64,000 nt of DNA, taken from NCBI GenBank assembly GCA_965228265.1, contig OZ245804.1, forward strand, positions 1,736,001 through 1,800,000, in the 5' to 3' direction. The notes under the pieces were generated by a model that had not been told where the DNA came from, did no database searches, and was given only the letters and a program-made list of their open reading frames with translations. The stretch comes from GCA-2732755 sp965228265 (GTDB taxonomy: Bacteria > Planctomycetota > Phycisphaerae > Phycisphaerales > UBA1924). Of this stretch, positions 7,933-16,766 are shown piece by piece (positions within the stretch are counted from its first letter, which is position 1; each line of letters opens with the position of its first letter). The position numbers and the translations under genes were made by a program.

Positions 7933-9516
7933 ATGCAGCCAGTGGACACCTTTCAGCAGCTTCAGAGTCTGCACGAGTTGGAGTTTGCCGGTTCGCCCCG
8001 GATCGAGTCGGCGACGTTCTCGCCCGACGGCAGGACGGTTTACGTGCAGACGGCAGCCGAGGTGATCGACGTCTGGCCGATCCTGCTTACGTACTGGCCC
8101 GCGATCGGGGGCACGCTTTTGTTCCTGACGCTGCTCGTCGTCGGTTGGTGGGTGATCCGTGTGCGCTCCAATCCCGAGCGAGCCGGCGCTTGGCTGTGCA
8201 GGCGGTGTCGATACGAGGTCACGAATCAGGTCGACGACGACGGCACACCCCATGCGGGCGCGGTCTGCGCCGAGTGTGGCAGATCGCTCGGCGATGTGCG
8301 CGTCCGTCGCGGACGAACGCAGAGCCGGCGACTCGTGCGACCGATGACGCTCCTGGGGTTGGTCATCGCCCTGTTTGGCTTGGGACTGGCTGCCAAGTTC
8401 GGCGGCTGGGGCTCGGGCTCATCGAACATGGTCTGGCCGAGCCGGGATCTGGCGCATTGGGCCAAGCAAGAGAACATCAAGTGGCTCACCAGCAAAGTCA
8501 GAAGTGTTGACCGCATCGTTGAGATCGACTTTGAGACTGGCGAGGTGGGACGCGACCGTCTGCTCAAGTCGAGTACATACGAACCGATGCTGCTGTCCGA
8601 GGACGGCCGGACGTTCTATCGAACGATCTTCCAGCCACCGGTCGTGCAACAGGAGTCGTATGTGGAGGCGGTTGATGTGAACACCGGGCGTGTGCGCTGG
8701 GTCGCCTCGCTCCCGATGGACACCGGGCCGGGCATGATGTCGGAGGCCCGGTCGCTGGCCGGGTTCATGGACGAGGGCCAGCGGCTGCTGGTCATCGGTC
8801 GACGGGCGGATACGCATCTGGTGCTCTCGGTTGATATCCGAACGGGACAAGTGATCGAGCTGATCAGCGAGCCGGCGGTTGCCAAGCGCGAGGCGTGGAC
8901 GGGTGTTGTGGACAACGTCTACGACGCGAGCGTGCTCGTCACGTGCTCGGGGTTTACGGAGATGTACGAAACCAAAGAGGCGGTCATCAGGGCGTATGCA
9001 CTCGGACAAGCCGTCGAGCAGACATCGGTCCATACGTTTGAAGCGGGCTCGGGCGTCGGTCAGGAACTGATCGCCACCGGGGCGGCTCCGGTCCTGCTGC
9101 AAGGGGGTCAGACTGCTGTCGTCAAGTCGGGCGATGTCACGCGCTCACTCATCGGGCTCGATTTGAGGAGCGACGCACGCACACACCTCAACACGCCGCC
9201 GGGGATGGGGGGCGGGGGCGTTCGCCAGGTCTGGGACAACATCGCCTTGTCGCTGGACGGTCGTTGGATCGCGCTGGCGGAAGTGGGCGGCCCGGATACA
9301 GGTCTGCTGCTGCGTGACACACAGAGCAGGCAGTGGGTGGCAGGGCTGGGCTTCAGGAGAGGCGTCGTCCGCCCGGTTGCTGCTTTCTCACGGGATGGAT
9401 CGCGACTGGCGTCGTTCGGCTTCTACGACGCATCCACGGCTGGTGGGAACAAGTACGCTTACCGCCTGGCGCTGTTTGATCTGGCGCCCGTCGTGAATAA
9501 GGCAGCCGGGGAGTGA
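7933..9516 (+). CDS. Two-helix membrane protein with cytosolic zinc ribbon and beta-propeller-like exterior, unknown function
   Basis: The ATG at 7933 is selected over an upstream frame because GGAGGGA sits just before it. The 527-residue protein opens with a blade-like segment (FSPDGRTVYVQT), then a membrane helix near residues 43-65 (LLFLTLLVVGWWVI). A zinc ribbon follows, with CRRCRYEV and CAECGRSLGD, and then a second helix (LLGLVIALFGLGLAAKF, near 140). The remaining ~370 residues have repeats with propeller character, such as LLSEDGRTFYR, LSLDGRWIALAE and FSRDGSRLASFG. The CRxCxY...CxECG ribbon is a common planctomycete membrane-protein module. I do not recognise a specific function. 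Divergent from proB, with 212 bases between starts. Confidence 0.7.
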   Translation: MQPVDTFQQLQSLHELEFAGSPRIESATFSPDGRTVYVQTAAEVIDVWPILLTYWPAIGGTLLFLTLLVVGWWVIRVRSNPERAGAWLCRRCRYEVTNQVDDDGTPHAGAVCAECGRSLGDVRVRRGRTQSRRLVRPMTLLGLVIALFGLGLAAKFGGWGSGSSNMVWPSRDLAHWAKQENIKWLTSKVRSVDRIVEIDFETGEVGRDRLLKSSTYEPMLLSEDGRTFYRTIFQPPVVQQESYVEAVDVNTGRVRWVASLPMDTGPGMMSEARSLAGFMDEGQRLLVIGRRADTHLVLSVDIRTGQVIELISEPAVAKREAWTGVVDNVYDASVLVTCSGFTEMYETKEAVIRAYALGQAVEQTSVHTFEAGSGVGQELIATGAAPVLLQGGQTAVVKSGDVTRSLIGLDLRSDARTHLNTPPGMGGGGVRQVWDNIALSLDGRWIALAEVGGPDTGLLLRDTQSRQWVAGLGFRRGVVRPVAAFSRDGSRLASFGFYDASTAGGNKYAYRLALFDLAPVVNKAAGE

Positions 9517-9520
9517 GGGT

Positions 9521-9745
9521 TCAGCCCGTCGCTGCCTGCGCCTGCCGACCCGGCGCGGCGGTGGTCCGCGATTGACTCGCGGCCTGGCAGTGTGGGCAGA
9601 GTTTGCCGCCCGAGGGAAGGCCCGGAAGGACGACGTACCCGCGCGTGGGCCATTGCGGGCAGTCGGCGCGGAAATGCACCACGTCCGAATCGAAACGGTG
9701 CCGGTAAAGCGGTGTCGGGTTCTTCCTGCGTCTGCCTGGCTGCAT
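9521..9745 (-). CDS. Small putative metal-binding protein
   Basis: A 74-residue protein on the minus strand, convergent with the preceding gene (4 bases between stops). The ATG at 9745 has GGAGGCGGAAAGAG upstream; a TTG at 9781 would add 12 residues. The central part reads VVHFRADCPQWPTRGYV then GGKLCPHCQAA. The one histidine and three cysteines in HxxxC...CPHC spacing suggest a small zinc site, reminiscent of Ada-type or HNH-derived mini-domains. It could be a spurious frame, but codon positions look coding and the Cys/His pattern is orderly. No function is assigned. Confidence 0.45.
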   Translation of the reverse strand: MQPGRRRKNPTPLYRHRFDSDVVHFRADCPQWPTRGYVVLPGLPSGGKLCPHCQAASQSRTTAAPGRQAQAATG

Positions 9746-9994
9746 CTCTTTCCGCCTCCGCGGGGGTACTGCATGATTCAACGCTGGTTCTTCTCTCTAG
9801 ATGCGTCAAACAACAGGGTTTGGCGACATGTATACACGAAGTTTCTGTAAACGCACTCAGGGACGTGGGTTGCGAGCCCATCAGCGGCGTTGTGTACAGC
9901 GGGGGTGGTGTTGCGGGCATGGTCCTAGAATCACTTTCAGTGACCAGCAGACCTGTATACGCCTTGGTCTGAACCTTTGTCGTTGCGTTGGGGC

Positions 9995-11839
9995 ATGATG
10001 AAAGAGACGAAAGCAGAACGTTCCGGTGGCCGAAGGACGCTCGGGCTCAAGCTCGTCGGATGGGCCGTGATCGCGATGGCCGGCTGCTTCGGGATTGCCT
10101 TCGCGGTGCTCGATAACAAGGTCACCCGGGCGATCATCCTCGATGAGATCCTGACCGAGAAGCCCGATCGACCGGGCGGGGTGCCCGATTTCGATCTGCG
10201 GTCCGTCGTCCTGGATCGGCGGGACCGGGCGGCCGAGGCGGGCAACCTGGTCGAGGCTGCGGCTTCCAACGGGGTGCTCGCGCAGGAAGCCATCCTCCGC
10301 TCGCGCGCTGTCCACGACGCATGGATGCCCATGCGAGACCCGGGGACCAAGCTCTTCCCACAGGCGTACAACAACAACGAGTGGAACTACCGCAACACGG
10401 CTGCGGATTTCTTCGGCTTTCAGTTCCAGATCGCGATGTACACCGATGCGCCCACGCTGGAGGATCTCCGCGAATCCATACGCGCTGAGTCGGAGCTCTC
10501 CGGCCCGGGCGAGCTCTGTCAGCCCGTGAGTGCGCGGACGGGCGAACCGATCAATGAGAGCTTCCGCGAACTCATGTTCGCCTCGAGCGAGTACGTCAAG
10601 GACGGGCTGCTGAGCGCGTACGAGGCCTACGGCGACGAGCAGATCTACAGCCGAATGATCGAGGTCGTCGACGCGATCCTCGCGCACAGCGGGCACGAAT
10701 CACAGTTCGGCGTCCTGCCAGACCCGCGGTCCGAGGTGCTGGGCGAGATGCTCCAGACGCTCAGCCGACTCAGTCTGGTCTCTGAGAACGACGCCTACCC
10801 GGAGATGGCCGCGCGCATCGCCGACGCCATCATCGAGCAGATGCTCGCCGAGCACAACGGGCTGCCCGCGCACACGTTCAACTACGAAACCAACACCCCC
10901 GACAAGCCGCTTGTCATGCTGCGCGATCACGGCAACGAGGTCGTGGGCGGGCTCGCCGAGGTGTACGCCCTGGCGGTCTCGCGCAGCGAAGACCCCGTCT
11001 GGGCCGAGCGGGCCGACCGCTGGGCCGAGCCCATCGCGCACATGCTCGAGCTGATCTTCGAGGTCGCGATCAACGATGCCGGCCTGATCGTCAATACCGT
11101 GGACGCCGACACGATGACGATCGTCGATGACCACCCCAACGACAACTGGGGCTACATCGTCAACGGCGTGCTGCTGTTCGTCGAGGCGGCCGAGCAGCGG
11201 GGTGTGCTTGAAGAGGACCGGCTGGCCAAGCTGCTGGTGAGCGTGGATCAGGTCGTCGCGGCTGTCGTGGAGACCGACGGCATCGCCTGGGAAGGTTTGC
11301 ATCACGACGGCTACGCGGACACGATCGAGAGCGCTCTTTACTGCGCGTACCACAGGCCCGAGCTTACGCCGGTGCTGCTGCCCTGGATCGACGATCAGAT
11401 CGGGGTGATGCTCGGCATGCAGTCGAGCGACGGGTTTGTCGCAAGGACGTATCTGGACGGCAACTTCATCCGCACCTCGATGATGTACGCCGACCTCCGC
11501 ACCGGCGGTTGGTCGGTCGAGCCCTGGAGCCCGGACGTGCGCGTGGGCCTGGCCAGTGACGACGAGGGCAACGGCGCACTCGTCGTCGAGAGCACCATGC
11601 CCTACGAGGGCAAGCTCGTCTACCGTCTGCCCGCACACGCATTGCAGCGGGCGATTCCATGGGACTGGCCCAGGCTGAACAGTTGGCCCCGCTGGCTCCC
11701 GCCCGAGGCGATCGCTGATGTAGAGGCTGTGAAGGGCGCAGAAGGTGTGACTGTGGATGCGTTGGCGTCCGGACTTCCGATCTCACTCGACTCCGGCGGA
11801 AGGGTTGTGCTGGAAATCAGAATGAAGGCCGAGCGCTGA
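9995..11839 (+). CDS. Membrane-anchored, mostly helical protein of unknown function
   Basis: ATG codons occur at 9995 and 9998; GGGG upstream supports either. The 614-residue protein has a short basic N-terminus, one membrane helix (LVGWAVIAMAGCFGIAFAV, about residues 20-40), and a large periplasmic part. The latter alternates helices with aromatic and acidic loops: NNNEWNYRNTAADFFGF, FNYETNTPDKP, DDHPNDNWGYIVNG, GLHHDGYADTIESALY. This layout resembles an (alpha/alpha)6 toroid of the kind used by some glycosidases and lyases, but I cannot name a family or catalytic residues. The C-terminal segment after ~530 looks like a beta-rich accessory domain. It stands alone, 143 bases before the HtrA gene. 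Confidence 0.6.
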   Translation: MMKETKAERSGGRRTLGLKLVGWAVIAMAGCFGIAFAVLDNKVTRAIILDEILTEKPDRPGGVPDFDLRSVVLDRRDRAAEAGNLVEAAASNGVLAQEAILRSRAVHDAWMPMRDPGTKLFPQAYNNNEWNYRNTAADFFGFQFQIAMYTDAPTLEDLRESIRAESELSGPGELCQPVSARTGEPINESFRELMFASSEYVKDGLLSAYEAYGDEQIYSRMIEVVDAILAHSGHESQFGVLPDPRSEVLGEMLQTLSRLSLVSENDAYPEMAARIADAIIEQMLAEHNGLPAHTFNYETNTPDKPLVMLRDHGNEVVGGLAEVYALAVSRSEDPVWAERADRWAEPIAHMLELIFEVAINDAGLIVNTVDADTMTIVDDHPNDNWGYIVNGVLLFVEAAEQRGVLEEDRLAKLLVSVDQVVAAVVETDGIAWEGLHHDGYADTIESALYCAYHRPELTPVLLPWIDDQIGVMLGMQSSDGFVARTYLDGNFIRTSMMYADLRTGGWSVEPWSPDVRVGLASDDEGNGALVVESTMPYEGKLVYRLPAHALQRAIPWDWPRLNSWPRWLPPEAIADVEAVKGAEGVTVDALASGLPISLDSGGRVVLEIRMKAER

Positions 11840-11982
11840 CCGTTCGTGTGGTGTATTCATTCCTGAATATGCTGATGGAAGAGACGTGCGGCCAGGATAT
11901 CGTGTACGCTGTGTCGGCCGACGGGATCGGCGATGCCCCGTGATTGCGGGCGGCTCTCAGTGGGTTTGTGTAAACGGGGTGA

Positions 11983-14085
11983 ATGATGCCGAGACGTTGG
12001 ACAACCGGATTTCTTGCGTGCGCTCTGATCGTGGGTGCTGGCTGCCAGAGCGGCCCGGCCGAGCCGAGAGTGACCGGCGGGAACATGCTCGCCGGCGCAC
12101 GCGATGCGGTCTTCCCGTCGCTCGTGCATGTCAGCGTCATCAGTGTCTACTACTGGGGCGGTCAGGAAGAGCGTTATCAATCCAACGGCAGCGGCACGAT
12201 CATCTCGCCCGACGGGCTCGTGCTCACCAACGCCCATGTCACCGATGGTGGCGTCGAGTTCTGGTGCACGCTCGCGGATAAGACACGCGTCAAGGCCACG
12301 CTCGTCGGCGAGGACCCCATGACCGATCTGGCCCTTCTCCAACTCGACACCTCCGCGATCGAAGGGACGATCCAGCACGCCAGCTTCGGTGATTCGGACA
12401 CCCTCGAGGTCGGCGACCAGGTGCTCGCGATGGGCTCGCCCTTTGCGCTGGATCGCACCGTGACCTACGGCATCGTCTCCAACACGGACCGGGTCTTTAC
12501 CTCAGGAGCCGACGACGAGTTCAGGCCCATGTACCTCTCGGGCAACCGCTCGGGGTTGCTGACCAATTGGATCCAGCACGACGCGCTGATCAACCCGGGC
12601 AACTCGGGCGGGCCGCTCGTCAACATGAAAGGCGAGATCATCGGCGTGAACACGCGGGGCGGCTCTGGCGCCGGCTTTGCCACGCCTTCCAACCTCGCCA
12701 GGCGCGTCGCCGAGGCGATCGCCGAGCACGGCGAGGTGCCTCGCACCACCATCGAGATCGATCTCCTGCACCTGGAGCGCACGGGTCACACGCGGGGCGT
12801 GTTTGTGGACTCGGTCACCTCCGACGGAGCCGCTGCCAAGGCCGGGCTCCAGGCGGGCGATGTGATCCTCGCCATCGACGGCTCGCCCGTCACCGTGAAC
12901 TACCCGGAGCAGATCCCCGCGGTCATGTCCCGGTTCGCGCACGGCTCGCCGGGGCAGGTGATGAAGCTCACCGTCCTCCGCGACGACGAGGAAACCGAGG
13001 TCGAAGTCACGCTCGACCGCCAACTGCCCGACACGGGCGACGAGGTCATCCTTCGTGAGTGGGGGCTCGGCGTCCGCGAGATCACGCCATTCATGGCGCG
13101 CACCCGGAGACTCGATTCCAACAAGGGTGTGCTTGTCGCCGGCGTGCGTTCGGGCGGCCCCGCGGCTCTGGCCGAGGTCTCGATCTCGTGGGGTGACATC
13201 ATCCACGGCGTCGACAACGAACCGGTCGAATCGCTCGAAGACCTGCTGAACGCGTACGAGGCCTTCCTCGAGAAAGACAAGAACGACGAACGCCCCGAGA
13301 GCATGCTCGTCGAGTTCGACCGCAACGGCAAGAGCTACATCACCATGCTCGACACCGAAGAGAAGCCCACACCCAACCCGCCGCGCGAGCTGCCCAAGGC
13401 CTGGGTGGGCGTGGCGACCCAGCCCGTCGTGCCCGAGCTGGCGCAGAAAATGGGCCTCTCCGAGCCGGGCGGTTTCCGCATCACGCGCGTCTACCCCAAG
13501 ACCTCGGCTGGTGAGTCCGATCTCAAAGCGGGCGACGTGATCATCGGGGTCAACGACGAGGACGTGAAGCCCCGCGTCGCGGAACAGGCGGGCCTCTTCA
13601 TCCGCGCGATCCGCGAACTCTCGATCGGTGACCAGGCGACCATCCGCGTGCTGCGGGAGGGTGAGATTCTCGATATCCCCGTCGAGCTCGAGCGCAGCCG
13701 AACCACCCCCGACGAGGCGAGGCGCGTCAGCAACGGCGACTTCGGCCTGACCGTCCGAGCCGTGACCTTCTTCGACCGCGACGACAACCGCTGGGACGAC
13801 GACGTCAAGGGTGTCATCGTCGTCTCGACCGATTCGGCCGGCTGGGCCGAGGTCGCGGGCATCACCTCGGGCAGCCTGATCCGCAAGATCAACGGCGAGG
13901 ATATCAAGAGCACACGCGACTTTGAGAAGGTCATGGACACCATCGACACCGAACAGCCTGACCGTGTCGTGTTCGAGGTGCTCCGGGGCTACGAGTCCTC
14001 GTTCAAGTTTGTCGAGCCCTCATGGAAGCCGAGGCAGCTCGAAGAGGATCAGGACGAGACCGACCAGCAAGATTCCAACGGGTAA
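11983..14085 (+). CDS. HtrA/DegP-type lipoprotein serine protease with about four PDZ domains
   Basis: A periplasmic, membrane-tethered quality-control protease by family. The N-terminus MMPRRWTTGFLACALIVGAG is followed by Cys-Gln-Ser, so the lipobox VGAGC predicts lipidation. The S1C domain spans about residues 45-255 with a complete triad: His85 in TNAHVTDGG, Asp115 in MTDLALLQLD, Ser208 in NPGNSGGPLV. PDZ-like units follow at about 265-345 (AGLQAGDVILAIDGSPV), 365-460 (VSISWGDIIHGVDNEPV), 475-570 (SDLKAGDVIIGVNDEDV) and 590-680 (AGITSGSLIRKINGEDI). Four PDZ domains exceed the one or two of DegS/DegP. At 700 residues it is long for the family. The next gene, 40 bases downstream, is an inactive paralogue, so the two probably work together. 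Confidence 0.9.
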   Translation: MMPRRWTTGFLACALIVGAGCQSGPAEPRVTGGNMLAGARDAVFPSLVHVSVISVYYWGGQEERYQSNGSGTIISPDGLVLTNAHVTDGGVEFWCTLADKTRVKATLVGEDPMTDLALLQLDTSAIEGTIQHASFGDSDTLEVGDQVLAMGSPFALDRTVTYGIVSNTDRVFTSGADDEFRPMYLSGNRSGLLTNWIQHDALINPGNSGGPLVNMKGEIIGVNTRGGSGAGFATPSNLARRVAEAIAEHGEVPRTTIEIDLLHLERTGHTRGVFVDSVTSDGAAAKAGLQAGDVILAIDGSPVTVNYPEQIPAVMSRFAHGSPGQVMKLTVLRDDEETEVEVTLDRQLPDTGDEVILREWGLGVREITPFMARTRRLDSNKGVLVAGVRSGGPAALAEVSISWGDIIHGVDNEPVESLEDLLNAYEAFLEKDKNDERPESMLVEFDRNGKSYITMLDTEEKPTPNPPRELPKAWVGVATQPVVPELAQKMGLSEPGGFRITRVYPKTSAGESDLKAGDVIIGVNDEDVKPRVAEQAGLFIRAIRELSIGDQATIRVLREGEILDIPVELERSRTTPDEARRVSNGDFGLTVRAVTFFDRDDNRWDDDVKGVIVVSTDSAGWAEVAGITSGSLIRKINGEDIKSTRDFEKVMDTIDTEQPDRVVFEVLRGYESSFKFVEPSWKPRQLEEDQDETDQQDSNG

Positions 14086-14125
14086 AGGCAAAAGCAGACA
14101 CGCCATCGTGTGACGGAGAACAACC

Positions 14126-14929
14126 ATGTCCATGCGCCAGAACGTGCAGTCCCTCATTCTCGCCGCCGCGGTCAGCCTGCCGATCGCGGGTCTGGCGCAG
14201 GCCCAGACGACCGATCAGGAATACGCCGAGACGTACGAAACCGTGAAGGAGGCCATGCTGCCCGCGATGGTCCGGGTCAAGGTGGTCATGTCGATGGAGA
14301 GCCCCTGGGGCGGCGAGCCCGAGGAAGAAGAGATGGAAGTCGGCGGCCTGCTCATCAGCGCCGACGGCCAGGTTCTGCTGACCAACAGCATGATGGGCGG
14401 TCTTTACGGGATGATGGGCGGCTTCCAGATGACGCCGCGCGACATCAAGGTGCTCATCGGTGACGACACCGAGGGCCTCTCCGCCACGCTCGTCGCGCGC
14501 GACTCCGACCGCGACCTCTGCTGGATCAAGCTCGACGAGGAGCCCGAAGAGGCGTTGCCCTACCTCGATCTCGAGAGCGAAGCCGTCCGCCCGGCCGTCG
14601 GTCAGATGGTCTACCAGGTCAAACGCCTGGGCGAGTTCTTCGACCGGGCACCCATCATCAACGAGGCCCGTGTGACCGCAGAGATCCAGAAGCCCCGCGA
14701 GCTGCTCTACGTGAGCACCGGGTCCGTCGAGGTCGGCTCGGCCGTCGTCGATGCCGAGGGCAAATTCGCCGGCATGGTCGTGACGCAGCTGCCCGGCTCT
14801 GACGAGTTGGAAGCCGCCGGCGGGTTCGGCTCGAACTTCTCCGACTCGTACATCTGGGCGATCCTCCCGCCAGCCGAGGTCGCCAAGGCGACCCGCGACG
14901 CGATGTCGCTGCTCGAAGAAGAGGAGTGA
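14126..14929 (+). CDS. Exported trypsin-fold pseudoprotease, paralogue of the upstream HtrA
   Basis: A 267-residue protein with a signal peptide (LILAAAVSLPIAGLAQAQ). The order of elements copies the HtrA protease domain: GGLLISADGQVLLTNSMM where HtrA has SPDGLVLTNAHV; DSDRDLCWIKLDE where HtrA has PMTDLALLQLD; and VEVGSAVVDAEGKFAGMVV where HtrA has GNSGGPLVNMKGEIIGV. The catalytic histidine is thus replaced by methionine and the serine region has no GNSGGP, so it should be catalytically dead. No PDZ domain is present. It lies 40 bases after the active protease, likely in one operon that ends at the strong terminator after 14964. A regulatory or substrate-binding role is inference. Confidence 0.75.
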   Translation: MSMRQNVQSLILAAAVSLPIAGLAQAQTTDQEYAETYETVKEAMLPAMVRVKVVMSMESPWGGEPEEEEMEVGGLLISADGQVLLTNSMMGGLYGMMGGFQMTPRDIKVLIGDDTEGLSATLVARDSDRDLCWIKLDEEPEEALPYLDLESEAVRPAVGQMVYQVKRLGEFFDRAPIINEARVTAEIQKPRELLYVSTGSVEVGSAVVDAEGKFAGMVVTQLPGSDELEAAGGFGSNFSDSYIWAILPPAEVAKATRDAMSLLEEEE

Positions 14930-14963
14930 TCAGCACTCCGGTCTGACACAAACGGCACTGTGA

Positions 14964-15000
14964 CCACGGCCTGCCCGATCTGGCAGGCCGTGGCCGTTTT
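14964..15000 (+). terminator. Strong intrinsic terminator of the HtrA pair
   Basis: A perfect 12-bp stem, CCACGGCCTGCC (14964-14975) pairing with GGCAGGCCGTGG (14982-14993), closes a six-base loop CGATCT. GCCGTTTT follows. It sits between the plus-strand HtrA pair and the convergent minus-strand gene ending at 15014. Confidence 0.85.
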
Positions 15001-15013
15001 GTGGTTCGGAATC

Positions 15014-16681
15014 TCAGGCTTCGGGCATAGTGGCGACGCGGCGCATCCTGATGCCGTCGGCATTCGGGCCGTAGTACGCGGGCAGGTCGGCGATCTTCAC
15101 GAACCCGGCCGACGCGTACAGATTGATCGCCGACTGGTTCGACTGCCGCACCTCGAGGTACACACGCCGGACACCCTCCGCCTCCAGCGTTTCAAGCGAC
15201 CAGTTGAGCAGGGCCCGTCCCAGACCCTTGCCCGCCATCTCCGGCGAGACCGCTACCGAGTACACACGGCCCGACCGCCAGCGCAGGTGGCTCCGGATCA
15301 GCCCCACGCACCAGCCCGAGATCGTCCCGTCAGTCACGGCCACTCCCACGCGGGCGCGGGGGTTGGCAATCAGTCGACGGATCTGCCCGAGCGAGAAGCG
15401 GTCGCTCTCGTCGGTGAAGGCGAGCGTCTCCACCGCAACGATCGCGGCCGCATCCTCGGCGGTCGCCCGGCGGACGGTCATGTTGGGCTGCATCGTTCCC
15501 TCTGCGACGGGGCTGACCCGCCGGCGCTGCGTCAGTGTGCGCACGATCTGGGTCTCGGGTGATCCGGTCTCCGGGCGGGGCCTGCGGGCGATGGTGGACT
15601 TGGCCAGCATCCGCGACGGGCGGTAACTCGTCTTCGTGTAGCGGAGCGAAGCGATACCCCAGTCGTCGCCCGCGTTGATCTCCGTCGCGCCCGCGAAGTT
15701 CACCCGGCAGAACTCGGAGTAGATAAACTGCGGCGCACCGGCCAGCCCCGGCTCGGTCTTCTCCACGCAGACCACGCCCATCGTCGGGGTGATCCACTCG
15801 CCGATCGTAAAGCCCACCAGCCGCCCGGCGACCCGGACCGCCATCGACTCCAGGCCGAGCGGCTCGATCAATTCCAGACACCGGATCGCGCTCTGCTCGT
15901 CACGCTCGCGGAGCACATCCACGCCCATCAGACGCTCGTTGGCCTCGCCCTCGTGGCGGATGTCGGCGGCCTCGCGCCACTGAGCGAGCAGGCGGACGCA
16001 TTCTGGGATGTCCTCGGCTCCGATTGGGGCGGTCGTGATCTCCGGGTTCTCGCGCACGAACTTGCTGCGGAGCTTGCGTTTGCCCTTGAGGTCGCCGCCG
16101 GCCAGTTCAACCAGGTCATCGCGGGAGTAGACGTAGTCGCCGTGCATCGGCTCCTGGGTCAACTCCATCCAGGTGGTGCTGAGGATGCGCTTGGCCATCT
16201 CGTCGGAGACGTACTCGATGCGCGATCGATTCACGCCCGGCCCCTCGGCGTTGGCCTGGTCCATGACCCCAAAGCACGCCTCGACCGCGTCGGGCAGACG
16301 CCAGGCCTCGGTCGGGCTGAGCGGGAGCGGGGGGAGCATCATCGAGAGGTCGCCGTCGGCGGCACTGAACAGACAGAGATGCCCCTCGATGATCGCCTTG
16401 CGGAACAAGAGCGGTTCGCTCCAGCAGAGCGAAGCCGTGAACGAGGCATCCGAGATAGGCTCGGAAAGGCTCGCCAGAGCGGCAGCGAAGAGGGGCTTGT
16501 CGTCGATCGTGATGTGAGAAAGCGAGGCGTCCGTGGCCGGCGAGCACGCGTGGTGCTCGTGCCTGAGAACAGGGTTCAGGATCATTGGGTGCCCGAAGGC
16601 GCTTTCCTGGTCGGCATCCAGTGCCGGTCCGGCAGGTGCGTCGGGCCTTTCGCGACCGGGCGCTTCCTGCGCCATAATCAT
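15014..16681 (-). CDS. DUF2156 (lysyl-transferase-like) and GNAT acetyltransferase fusion
   Basis: The first ~390 residues resemble the DUF2156/LPG-synthase C-terminal catalytic module: YVSDEMAKRILSTTWMELTQ, GDLKGKRKLRSKFVREN, VAGRLVGFTIGEWI, and EINAGDDWGIASLRYTKTSY close to its end. Members of this double-GNAT fold transfer amino acids from aminoacyl-tRNA or act on unknown targets. The last ~140 residues are a RimI-like GNAT domain (VRRATAEDAAAI, VYSVAVSPEMAGKGLGRALL, VYLEVRQSNQSAINLYASAGF) that would bind acetyl-CoA. The start is uncertain: ATG 16681, ATG 16675, TTG 16705 and ATG 16585 are all in frame and none has a good Shine-Dalgarno site. No membrane helix is visible, unlike MprF. The fusion hints at coupled modification of one substrate, which is inference. 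Confidence 0.75.
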   Translation of the reverse strand: MIMAQEAPGRERPDAPAGPALDADQESAFGHPMILNPVLRHEHHACSPATDASLSHITIDDKPLFAAALASLSEPISDASFTASLCWSEPLLFRKAIIEGHLCLFSAADGDLSMMLPPLPLSPTEAWRLPDAVEACFGVMDQANAEGPGVNRSRIEYVSDEMAKRILSTTWMELTQEPMHGDYVYSRDDLVELAGGDLKGKRKLRSKFVRENPEITTAPIGAEDIPECVRLLAQWREAADIRHEGEANERLMGVDVLRERDEQSAIRCLELIEPLGLESMAVRVAGRLVGFTIGEWITPTMGVVCVEKTEPGLAGAPQFIYSEFCRVNFAGATEINAGDDWGIASLRYTKTSYRPSRMLAKSTIARRPRPETGSPETQIVRTLTQRRRVSPVAEGTMQPNMTVRRATAEDAAAIVAVETLAFTDESDRFSLGQIRRLIANPRARVGVAVTDGTISGWCVGLIRSHLRWRSGRVYSVAVSPEMAGKGLGRALLNWSLETLEAEGVRRVYLEVRQSNQSAINLYASAGFVKIADLPAYYGPNADGIRMRRVATMPEA

Positions 16682-16766
16682 CGGATCAGTCCGGGCGGTC
16701 GTCAAGTTCCAATTCAGATATCCACAGCCGACCGGATCTTTTTCACAGCGGGCGGACCCGGCCCGC

